NCBI GenBank assembly: GCA_947501805.1
Contig: CANMXJ010000003.1
Coordinates: 372,001 to 436,000, forward strand
Length of the DNA stretch: 64,000 nt
Source: an uncultured Sulfitobacter sp.
GTDB taxonomy: Bacteria; Pseudomonadota; Alphaproteobacteria; Rhodobacterales; Rhodobacteraceae
Reading direction: 5' to 3'
The notes beneath the pieces were generated by a model. That model was not told where the DNA came from and made no database searches. It saw nothing but the letters and a program-made list of their open reading frames with translations. The stretch's first letter is position 1; each line of letters begins with the position of its first letter. A program made the translations under genes and the position numbers. Shown here piece after piece: positions 57,246-64,000 of this stretch.

Positions 57246-58361
57246 CTATTTACTCAAACTCGGGAAGTAATCCTCGCACACGCCTTCACGGTACACATCC
57301 GCCGTGCAGCAATGCAGGCCGCCGCCAAACGCATAAGCGTCACGCAGCTCGACTTCGACCACTTCCATGCCCAACTTGTCCATCTGCTCGGCCTGATAGA
57401 CCTCGGATTTCTCGACACAAACGGTTTTCGGGTCCAGCACCAGCACGTTCATGCTCAGCCATGTTGACGAATAACACAACGGCGGCGGGGAGTTATGCGC
57501 AGGGCTCGCGGCATCCACAATCTCCCACCCATTGTCGTTATACATCTTGCGCTGCTCTTCGGGCAGGCGGCGATGCGGGTTGTTCAGGATCAGACCGGGG
57601 CGCAGGGGCGTGAAGGTCGCGTCGATGTGGATCGGGTAGGGATCACCCGGAAAGTTCACCGTATGCACGCGGTGATCGGGGAAGTGACGGCGCAGCCATT
57701 CGATACCCTTTTCGTTGGTCGTGAAACCGTGCTGCACCACCAAGTCCTTGCCAAAACGCAGCACATCAGCAGCATCAAACAACGGCTCTTCCTCGGTGGT
57801 GACAAAGAACTTCTTGGCCGCCCATTCCAACCGTTTGGTATCGCCAATCTTCTCGCTCAGGTAATCAGGATGATAATCCGCATCTGTCAGGCGCGGTTTG
57901 GGCGCGCTCTCGTGCCGAAAATTCGGGTCCTCGTCAAAATACTTCTGCATCAGGGGCCGATAGTTCAGATACTCAAACCAACGGCAGCGATAGGACATTG
58001 TCGCCTCAAGCATCTCTGACCCCACTGTCAGCAACACATCGCGCGGCGGCATGCAGCCGAACTGCGATTCGGTATGAAAGTCAGGCGTTGTCGCAGGCAG
58101 CGAATGATCAATCGACGTGGGCCGGTCGACGCGAACACCGCGCTTCTCCAACATCGCCGCAAAATTATCGAGCAGCTCATTCGCCCGATCAATCGTTTCC
58201 TGCGGACGCCGCCCCCACTGACCGCGCATGTCGCTGTCTTCAGGCACTTTGGCATCCAGCGCGGGTTCTTCCGGCGGGATGTGGCAATCATCGGCACGGC
58301 CCACGATCACATGTTTCAGCGGATCCCACTCGTTCCAGCTGTTCACGACTGTCTTTTGCAT
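57246..58361 (-). CDS. arginine:glycine amidinotransferase-like protein
   Basis: A 371-residue protein of the amidinotransferase (AGAT/StrB) family, which moves the guanidino group of arginine to an amine acceptor. Catalytic Cys351 lies in GGGLHCCTADV, matching human AGAT's GGGFHCWTCDV; His245 in PIHIDATF is the partner. Residues 1-20 begin MQKTVVNSWNEWDPLKHVIV, typical of the fold. AAGGAATACG precedes the ATG at 58361. Acceptor not decided: glycine, inosamine phosphate or another amine. Divergent from an amidase; followed by a small membrane-protein gene. Confidence 0.87.
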   Translation of the reverse strand: MQKTVVNSWNEWDPLKHVIVGRADDCHIPPEEPALDAKVPEDSDMRGQWGRRPQETIDRANELLDNFAAMLEKRGVRVDRPTSIDHSLPATTPDFHTESQFGCMPPRDVLLTVGSEMLEATMSYRCRWFEYLNYRPLMQKYFDEDPNFRHESAPKPRLTDADYHPDYLSEKIGDTKRLEWAAKKFFVTTEEEPLFDAADVLRFGKDLVVQHGFTTNEKGIEWLRRHFPDHRVHTVNFPGDPYPIHIDATFTPLRPGLILNNPHRRLPEEQRKMYNDNGWEIVDAASPAHNSPPPLCYSSTWLSMNVLVLDPKTVCVEKSEVYQAEQMDKLGMEVVEVELRDAYAFGGGLHCCTADVYREGVCEDYFPSLSK

Positions 58362-58463
58362 CTGCGTATTCCTTAACGGCATGTTTGCCCAAGGCGTAAA
58401 AGCAAACAGGAACCTGTGCAAGCCTGCGCGTTCATGCCAGTCTGGTTTGAAACGGAGGGATTT

Positions 58464-59855
58464 ATGGAATTGTTTGAATTCACCGCGACACAGATCGCTG
58501 AAATGGTCAAAACCAAAGAGGTCACGGCGCGGGACGTGACCGAGGATGCCTTGCGCCGGATGGATGCTGTGAACCCTGCGATCAACGCGGTGGTTGCCCG
58601 CAATGACGAAGAGGCGCTGCAAGCGGCGGATGAGGTGGACCGCGCCTTTGCTGCTGGTGAAACGCTTGGGCCCATGGCGGGGGTGCCGGTCACCACTAAG
58701 GAAAACGTCGATCAGGCGGGTTTTGCCACAACTAACGGGCTTCGCCTGCAAAAAGACCTGATTGCCAAAACCGACAGCCCCGTCGTCGCCAGCCTGCGCC
58801 GTGCGGGGGCGGTGATCATCGGGCGCACCAATACGCCCGCGTTTTCCCTGCGCTGGTTCACCCGTAACTCCCTGCATGGCCACACAAAAAACCCCCATAA
58901 CCCCGCAATTACACCGGGCGGTTCCTCGGGCGGAGCCTCCGCTGCAACGGCGGCAGGTATCGGCGCGATGGGCCATGGTTCTGACATTGGCGGGTCGATC
59001 CGCTATCCGGCCTATGCCTGCGGATTGCAGGGGATCAGGCCCACCTTGGGCCGTGTTGCTGCGCGAAACGCCACAGCGCCAGACCGCCACATCGGCGCGC
59101 AACTAATGGCGGTATCCGGCCCGCATGCACGATCCGTCGCCGATCTGCGCCTGTCATTGGAAGTAATGGCGCAGCCTGATTTGCAAGACCCTTGGCACGC
59201 GCCGGTGCCGATGAAAGGCCCCGAGTATCCCCGCCGCGCCGCGCTTTGCGTGAACCCCGAAGGGTTGAACACGCATCCGTTGGTGGAACAATCCCTGCGT
59301 CAAGCGGCAGAACGTCTGACCGATGCAGGTTGGCAGGTGGTCGAAGTCGAAAGCCCGCCGTTTCGTGAACCCGCCCGCCGACAAGCGCAACTTTGGCTCG
59401 CGGAAATGGAGCGCGGCGCCAAAGCCGCGTTTGTACAGGAAGACGATGCGGATGCGCTCTATGTCTTGGCGGAAATGCAAAAAATCACCGCCGTACCGGA
59501 CCTCAACGAGGTGATGGACGCCTTGCAAGCACGGTTGGGCTTCCTGCGCGACTGGGAAGTGTTTCTGGCGCAATACCCCGTGCTGATCTGTCCGGTCTCT
59601 GCCGAGCCGCCATTTCCTGACCTGCTCGATCTGACGGATTTCCCCCGCTGCCTCGAGGCGCAACTCACGCAAGTCGGCCTGCCCCTGATGGGCTTGCCGG
59701 GCATGTCGGTGTTCACCGGATTTGGCGAGGGCGAGGCGGGTCACACCCCGCTTGGCGCACAACTAATCAGCGCGCGGTATCGAGAGGATATCATGCTGGG
59801 TGCGGCTGAGGCGATTGAACAGCGCAGTCCGGCGATCAAGGTCGTCACACCCTGA
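58464..59855 (+). CDS. amidase-signature family hydrolase (second)
   Basis: A 463-residue amidase. Catalytic Lys79 in VTTKENVD, GGSSGG at 152-157 and Ser178 in SDIGGSIRYPAYACG form the triad. GGAGGG lies just before the ATG at 58464, better than the upstream in-frame codon. It is divergent from the amidinotransferase gene and could act on the same or a related N-containing compound, but no common substrate can be read from sequence. It ends next to a bidirectional terminator before rpsO. Confidence 0.87.
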   Translation: MELFEFTATQIAEMVKTKEVTARDVTEDALRRMDAVNPAINAVVARNDEEALQAADEVDRAFAAGETLGPMAGVPVTTKENVDQAGFATTNGLRLQKDLIAKTDSPVVASLRRAGAVIIGRTNTPAFSLRWFTRNSLHGHTKNPHNPAITPGGSSGGASAATAAGIGAMGHGSDIGGSIRYPAYACGLQGIRPTLGRVAARNATAPDRHIGAQLMAVSGPHARSVADLRLSLEVMAQPDLQDPWHAPVPMKGPEYPRRAALCVNPEGLNTHPLVEQSLRQAAERLTDAGWQVVEVESPPFREPARRQAQLWLAEMERGAKAAFVQEDDADALYVLAEMQKITAVPDLNEVMDALQARLGFLRDWEVFLAQYPVLICPVSAEPPFPDLLDLTDFPRCLEAQLTQVGLPLMGLPGMSVFTGFGEGEAGHTPLGAQLISARYREDIMLGAAEAIEQRSPAIKVVTP

Positions 59856-59865
59856 ACGTAACAAA

Positions 59866-59893
59866 AAACCGCGCCTGAAACAGACGCGGTTTT
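59866..59893. terminator. bidirectional Rho-independent terminator
   Basis: AAAACCGCG pairs with CGCGGTTTT around an 11-base loop, between the convergent amidase and rpsO genes. Runs of A on one side and T on the other suit termination in both directions. Confidence 0.87.
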
Positions 59894-59919
59894 CTGTATT
59901 CTAACGATGTGGCAGACGC

Positions 59920-60189
59920 TTAGCGGCGCAGGCCCAGACGTTTGATCAGGTCTTGGTAACGTGCTTCGTCTTTGCTCTTGGTGTAATCCAGAAGCTTACG
60001 ACGTGTCGCAACCATCTTGAGCAGACCACGGCGGCCGTGGTTGTCCTTTTTGTGGGTCTTGAAGTGCTCTGTCAGCGTCGCAATGCGCGAGCTAAGAACA
60101 GCAACCTGTACCTCGGGGGAACCTGTGTCACCCTCTTTGGTACCGAATTCTTTCATGATCCGTGCTTTTTCTTCTTTTGTAATCGACAT
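59920..60189 (-). CDS. rpsO: 30S ribosomal protein S15
   Basis: An 89-residue small ribosomal subunit protein binding the central domain of 16S r[18 protein letters not shown] at the start and [26 protein letters not shown] near the end are diagnostic. Start MSITKEEK with AAGGAG seven bases upstream. Usually followed by pnp; here pnp is separated by 4.3 kb of other genes. Confidence 0.97.
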   Translation of the reverse strand: MSITKEEKARIMKEFGTKEGDTGSPEVQVAVLSSRIATLTEHFKTHKKDNHGRRGLLKMVATRRKLLDYTKSKDEARYQDLIKRLGLRR

Positions 60190-60356
60190 CGGGGTCTCCT
60201 TTCAGAGTATAAATTAAAAGGTATGGCGCAGGCCGGGATGTCGTCCAGCTCAGGCCCGTGGAGATGCGCCCGCCGATCCAAGAATCAACAGGCAACGCTG
60301 GCGTATAGGAAGAATAGGGCAAGATAGCAAAGGGTATTTGTTGGAAAACGGTGACG

Positions 60357-61313
60357 TTAGCCAGAAACAAGGTTGAGCGCCAGTGCGGAGCTGAGCGGGA
60401 TCAGCGCGATATCTGCTGCTGTCAGCGATGATTGCCCGCTTACCTGTGCGACAATGGCTTCGCCGAGCCAGACCTGAAGCTGCCCATCCATGTCTGGATC
60501 GCTCGACACTGCAACGGGTGGTGGTTCGCTGCCTTCAACGCTGTCGTCCCAGACAAATAGAAGTGAGTCGTCGTCAGGGTCAAAGTCGGTAATCGCGGCA
60601 GTGTTTCCACTGGTGATCCAGTCACCGAGGACAAACTGGTCCGCGCCCGATCCGCCATGGGCCTCATCGTTCTGGCCAATGCCGATTACATCATCACCAC
60701 TACCACCGTTGAGGTAGTCCATCCCATCGTTGTCCACGATTTCTGCAGCATCGCGATCAATCAACAGACCACTTAGCATGTCATTCCCATGACCGCCAAA
60801 TAGGGTATCTTCCCCTGAATCTCCGTGCAGGGCATCATTGCCAAGGCCCCCTGAAACCGCGTCATTTCCTGCACCGCCCGATAGCATGTCGTCGCCGTCA
60901 GAACCGTTCAGCGTATCATCGCCGTCCTCGCCATAGAGGGAGTCGTCGTCGTTCTGACCCACAAGGCTGTCATCGTCATCGCCGCCGCGTAAATCATCGT
61001 CCCCATCGGCCCCGATCAGGCTGTCCTCGCCTGACTCTCCGGCAAGGGTATCGTCACCATCATCCCCGCGCGCTTCGTCGTCGCCCGGGCCGCCTAAGAT
61101 CAGGTCGTCGCCGTCATTGCCGGCAATGCGATCCATTTCTTCGGTACCATTGATATTGTCGGCCTGACCGGTCCCCAGGATCAGGTTCAACCGATCCGTG
61201 GTGCTTTGTACTTCGGGGATTTGGGCATCGTCATCGGCCTCTTGCCCGCCGAGGTCTACATAGACTGCAGTGCTGACTGCCATCAGTCCCATCAAACCTG
61301 CCAGCCACAACAT
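60357..61313 (-). CDS. RTX-type calcium-binding repeat protein
   Basis: A 318-residue protein with an N-terminal hydrophobic segment (residues 1-19) and then about 200 residues of acidic Gly-Asp-rich nonapeptide-like repeats, e.g. GNDGDDLILGGPGDDEARG, typical of hemolysin-type calcium binding. The spacing is less regular than in classic RTX toxins and many repeats have Asp in place of Gly. It may be exported and folded on Ca binding. No type I secretion genes are nearby. The C-terminal 80 residues lack repeats. Confidence 0.82.
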   Translation of the reverse strand: MLWLAGLMGLMAVSTAVYVDLGGQEADDDAQIPEVQSTTDRLNLILGTGQADNINGTEEMDRIAGNDGDDLILGGPGDDEARGDDGDDTLAGESGEDSLIGADGDDDLRGGDDDDSLVGQNDDDSLYGEDGDDTLNGSDGDDMLSGGAGNDAVSGGLGNDALHGDSGEDTLFGGHGNDMLSGLLIDRDAAEIVDNDGMDYLNGGSGDDVIGIGQNDEAHGGSGADQFVLGDWITSGNTAAITDFDPDDDSLLFVWDDSVEGSEPPPVAVSSDPDMDGQLQVWLGEAIVAQVSGQSSLTAADIALIPLSSALALNLVSG

Positions 61314-61427
61314 GTGTCAAACCCACCCCAAAGCACAAAGCGGTCAATCGCCGCTTCCTGATAAAAGCCACAACTGCGCTGTAACGTCAAAAGCAAAGCG
61401 GTAAACTGGTTAAGAACTGATGCGCGT

Positions 61428-61943
61428 TTACCCGGTTATATTCCACTCGACGGGTTGTTGTGCATAGGGCAGGTAAAGCGGGTGTTTGGGATGCCCCTCT
61501 TTGGACAGTCCCAGATGAAACAATGGAACATCAAGGCCTTGAAGCATCTTGGCAACTTCTGGTCCGCGTCCGCGATGTGCCCCGTGCGTGCCCCAGGCGG
61601 CAATGATCCGGTCCGCCCAATCCGCGCCGATTTGTAGGGCTGCATCATTGTCTGCCCCCACCGGGTCTTCCGCAGCGCGCATGTCACGCGGATCTGTTGC
61701 GCGCCATGCAAAGATGTTTGTCACCTGAAAGCCGCCAAAACCCAGATGCCGCGCGCGCCGTTCACAGCGTTCGACCGTCGGATCATTCTGTACTTCCGTC
61801 GCGGTGGACGGGTTCAGCATGACAAAAAGAACCTTGTCGCTTGCCGTATCCCAAACCCGCGTCAAGCTATAGCGATACCGTTCACAATCCGAATAGACGG
61901 CGGTGGAAGGGGCGTCCCCCTTGGTATGGCTGCGCGTAATCAT
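61428..61943 (-). CDS. DUF1643 family protein
   Basis: A 171-residue protein with the DUF1643 pattern: YRYSLTRVWDTASDKVLFVM, LNPSTATEVQNDPTVERCE, then VTNIFAWRATDPRDMRAAED. The family is frequent in bacteria and of unknown function. The ATG at 61943 (MITRSHTKGD) is taken; the frame is open to 62078 without a ribosome-binding site there. It stands alone between the RTX-type gene and a membrane-protein gene. Confidence 0.82.
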   Translation of the reverse strand: MITRSHTKGDAPSTAVYSDCERYRYSLTRVWDTASDKVLFVMLNPSTATEVQNDPTVERCERRARHLGFGGFQVTNIFAWRATDPRDMRAAEDPVGADNDAALQIGADWADRIIAAWGTHGAHRGRGPEVAKMLQGLDVPLFHLGLSKEGHPKHPLYLPYAQQPVEWNITG

Positions 61944-62040
61944 ATTTGTGTCTTTGCCAGTGTGGCTGCGTTGGCGCAAATAGAAAAGACCGCCGCCGAT
62001 AGGGGGGGCAGCGGTCAGGAAGAGAGTATGAAGATGTCGG

Positions 62041-62529
62041 TCAAGCAGGTTTTGCAGCCCAACGTTCCTTGACGTCAAAGGTCAGACCCTGACTTTCGAT
62101 TACGGCTGCTGCGACCATGGCAAAAATAATATGCCCCCAAAGCGCAACCCATGTGATGCCACCAAAGCCAAGAAATGCGGGCATTCCGGCTACCAGATGC
62201 GCCATGAAATAAAGCGCGAATACCCAGAGCGCGACGCCATACGCAGCGGCCGTCAGGCTCCAGTGCAAAGAGGGCAGAACCACGCGCTGCACGGGCCGTG
62301 CGATCAGGAAGTATCCAAGCGTATAAAACACAAGTCCTGTCAGGATGTGCAGCAGATACGCCGCACCCGCCGGACTGGCACCAAAGACCTGCTTAAGCGT
62401 TGAGGACGCCAATCCGACCGGTGCCAGCTTGGCATATCCCAACAGCGGGCTAAGCCCCTGACCAAAGGCGTCAAACGCCACGGTTGCCAATGCGCCTGCA
62501 CTCAGAAGCGTGAAAATAGTGCGTTTCAT
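62041..62529 (-). CDS. putative membrane protein, unknown family
   Basis: A 162-residue protein with about four to five hydrophobic segments, beginning MKRTIFTLLSAGALATVAFD and ending in a charged tail (DVKERWAAKPA). GGAG stands seven bases before the ATG at 62529; the frame is open upstream to 62703 but without signals. His residues in LLHILTG and at SLHWS are noted but mean nothing certain. Function unknown. It is the last intact gene before the degraded stretch next to truB. Confidence 0.7.
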   Translation of the reverse strand: MKRTIFTLLSAGALATVAFDAFGQGLSPLLGYAKLAPVGLASSTLKQVFGASPAGAAYLLHILTGLVFYTLGYFLIARPVQRVVLPSLHWSLTAAAYGVALWVFALYFMAHLVAGMPAFLGFGGITWVALWGHIIFAMVAAAVIESQGLTFDVKERWAAKPA

Positions 62530-63058
62530 AATGTGTCTCCGTGTTGAAGGATATGATTTCCTGCCCTCAGCATGGACTACGGATTTGGGTCGGGGCAGGG
62601 GGTTCACGGGTTTATGACCGTCCGATTCCGAATTGTAATATTTGGTGTAACAATTAACGAAATATGCTGACGTCGGCGTGATATGGATGGCGTATTGAAA
62701 CAATCGGGACCGATTGATTTCTAATTCGAGTCGATTTGTCAGTGGTGTAGAGACGGTTCTGCCTAGGGAATCGCGTTAAGATACCAAAGCGAACTTTGTC
62801 AGCGCGTACCTTAACTCCGATGATACGCAGATTGTAGGCTTTAGAGAGACCCGGAGACGAGAGAGCATGGCGCAGCATTTCACTGTTCATAGTTCGCAGG
62901 AGATAGATCACCATTTGCGCACCATCCATTGTTTTGCTGAGCGTACCTATCAATGGATAGAGCAGCACAATGGCAGCCCTATGTAGCTTTTTTATTTTCT
63001 AAAATTTGAGCCGGTTGGACTTCGTCCAATTGGAGGCCACGCACTGAACGTAATTTAA

Positions 63059-63409
63059 CAAGTCAACCAAACTGCAACTTATTTGGTGGCACTTGAAGCC
63101 GCACGATTACTATTCGACCTGCACCCCGAAGAACCCGATTACGTGATCGCACCAGGAGCACATATGTCGCACCCCCTCGACATAATGAGCACCACCGAAG
63201 GCCAGGTAGGAGCTGAAACCTTCGCCGCTGTTGACCACCGAAACAACAACAAGTTGAAGAAAGATCTATCTAAGCTTGCGACACGAGCAGATTGCCATCG
63301 TTATGTTTTCTTCTCATCCCCAAGATACCTCGACACGAAACGCAGGGTAGAATTAGAGGTGGATGAAACTCAAGTGTGTTCCATCGCAACGGTCGTATCA
63401 TCTAAATGA
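63059..63409 (+). pseudogene. fragment of a larger gene, N-terminus missing
   Basis: The open frame after an in-frame TAA at 63056-63058 reads QVNQTATYLVALEAARLLFD and continues to a stop at 63407-63409, about 116 codons. The stretch GQVGAETFAAVDHRNNNKLK and the HRYVFFSSP that follows look like a genuine conserved protein, yet there is no ATG or ribosome-binding site: the best in-frame codon is TTG at 63083. I read it as the 3' remnant of an older gene whose 5' part is lost. Family unknown. Confidence 0.45.
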
Positions 63410-63432
63410 GCCTTACAAGCGCGCTGTGGGGG

Positions 63433-63489
63433 GCGGAGCGATGCCAAAGTTGTAACTTTGGACTGTGCATCGCCATCAACCCGCTCCGC
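63433..63489. terminator. nested inverted repeat after truB
   Basis: Three nested pairs: GCGGAGCG (63433) with CGCTCCGC (63482), GCGATGC (63438) with GCATCGC (63467), and CAAAGTT with AACTTTG (63445-63460). The 57-bp structure starts 9 bases after the truB stop. The first two pairs share bases and would form alternative or bulged stems. No T-tract is seen. Possible 3' end or mRNA stabiliser. Confidence 0.5.
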
Positions 63490-63498
63490 GCCAGTTCC

Positions 63499-64000
63499 TT
63501 ACGCGTTAAACACCCGGCTAGGATGCAGTTCACCCGCCTTGAACCGTCCCACGGCTACAGCTTGCCCCTCAAATGACGCCCAACATTCATCGCCGTATTC
63601 AACGTCCGTGCCAATCACCATCCCCGGATTGCCGTTGCGAAGGCGCGTCACGCCCTCTGCTGTGGCCTTCACCTCCGGCAAATCGCACAAGCCTTGTTCC
63701 AATGGCAGTAAATGCGCGTCCAGCGCCTCGCTACGCGCCATTTCTTCGATCTGCTCCATGGTCAAACCATCTGCCGCATCAAACGGTCCCGACCAGATCC
63801 GACGCAACTCGCGCACATGTCCGAAACAGCCCAAGGCCCGCCCCAGATCACGCGCAATCGAACGGACATAGCCGCCCTTGCCACAGACCATCTCAAGCGT
63901 GACGTGATCCGCATCGGGACGGTCCGTCAGCAACAGGCTTTCAACAAACAGATCACGTGGTGCCAGTTCCATTTCCTCGCCGTCACGTGCGCGCTTGTAG
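63499..64000 (-). CDS. truB: tRNA pseudouridine-55 synthase, C-terminal part (cut by window edge)
   Basis: C-terminal 167 residues of TruB, which converts U55 of tRNA to pseudouridine; the catalytic Asp is outside the window. The visible part includes [20 protein letters not shown] and [20 protein letters not shown] near the end, both typical. The gene order truB-rpsO-pnp on one strand is the usual proteobacterial arrangement, here opened by insertions. Confidence 0.9.
   Translation of the reverse strand, partial: YKRARDGEEMELAPRDLFVESLLLTDRPDADHVTLEMVCGKGGYVRSIARDLGRALGCFGHVRELRRIWSGPFDAADGLTMEQIEEMARSEALDAHLLPLEQGLCDLPEVKATAEGVTRLRNGNPGMVIGTDVEYGDECWASFEGQAVAVGRFKAGELHPSRVFNA

Larger units (their letters stand above)
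62530..63498. other. 969-bp AT-richer stretch without an intact gene
   Basis: Between the membrane-protein gene and truB no complete conserved gene is seen. It holds a gene fragment (63059-63409), several short open frames of doubtful reality, and a nested inverted repeat next to truB (63433-63489). Base composition is visibly lower in GC than the flanks. It looks like decayed, possibly acquired DNA. Confidence 0.6.

Noticed and set aside
58362..59102. Upstream extension of the amidinotransferase frame
   Set aside because: It is antisense to the amidase gene and adds 247 residues with no similarity; the ATG at 58361 is the family start.
60357..61313. Repetitive DNA that could be taken for a repeat array or CRISPR
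   Set aside because: The repetition is in the coded Gly-Asp nonapeptides, not in equal direct repeats with spacers.
62654..62968. Minus-strand open frame of 104 codons
   Set aside because: No ribosome-binding site and no recognisable motif; lies in decayed AT-rich DNA, chance is likely.
62867..62986. Plus-strand frame of 39 codons with GGAG upstream
   Set aside because: The frame and ribosome-binding site are plausible, but nothing in the sequence resembles a known protein and it lies in decayed DNA; a real small gene cannot be excluded.

Overview
The window reads as chromosomal DNA of a marine alphaproteobacterium, most likely a Rhodobacterales member of the Roseobacter group. Evidence is the gene content and order (mutY, DUF721/DciA, DsbA-like; leuS-lptE-holA; waaA-lpxK behind DUF4170; truB, rpsO, pnp), the Rhodobacter-type porin, an OmpR-type regulator followed by a SorX-like 3' UTR, and a dimethylglycine-dehydrogenase-type gene cluster. 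Genes are densely packed on both strands with many 4-base start/stop overlaps. No rRNA, tRNA, CRISPR array, phage or intact insertion sequence was seen.

Layout. 1-2.7 kb: mutY (cut by the window edge) diverging from DUF721, a DsbA-like oxidoreductase and a CoA-transferase. 2.9-9.2 kb (minus): lipid A/Kdo genes lpxK and waaA with DUF4170, an inositol-phosphatase-like enzyme, pmbA and a DUF2125 exported protein. 9.3-13.7 kb: an SDR, a crotonase-fold protein without its catalytic glutamates, a 24-residue lipoprotein, an HNH protein, an MscS channel and a flavoprotein. 13.7-19 kb (minus): GST, holA, lptE, leuS and a DUF3576 lipoprotein. 19-28.9 kb: porin, YggS, YkuD transpeptidase, ribA, the OmpR-type regulator, xthA, thioredoxin-TPR, LON-substrate-domain, Trm112, a UbiH-type hydroxylase and an amidase. 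29-36 kb: aminotransferase, ftsK, lolA, a lytic transglycosylase, an AEC transporter and hspQ. 36-46 kb: an anti-sigma/STAS pair, thiolase, msrC, then a probable one-carbon operon. 46-53.3 kb: transporter, pseudouridine synthase, aldehyde dehydrogenase, peroxiredoxin, GT25 and the tungstate transporter tupBCA. 53.5-64 kb: pnp, rpsO and truB, spread apart by accessory genes.

The most coherent functional unit is 38.8-45.7 kb. An XRE-cupin regulator with an array of TTTCACG half-sites in front of it is followed by a formaldehyde-activating-type GFA protein and by two FAD/GcvT fusion dehydrogenases that flank a zinc homocysteine S-methyltransferase. Together they fit catabolism of an N-methylated compound such as glycine betaine, dimethylglycine or sarcosine, with methyl groups passing to homocysteine and to tetrahydrofolate or formaldehyde. 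The other places that depart from ordinary chromosome are a 178-bp element with 29-bp inverted ends (47.8-48.0 kb), the AT-richer accessory genes around pnp, rpsO and truB including an arginine:glycine amidinotransferase-like enzyme, an AT-rich insertion inside leuS, and a broken gene at 63.1-63.4 kb. I saw no clear defence system or wholly unknown multi-gene system.
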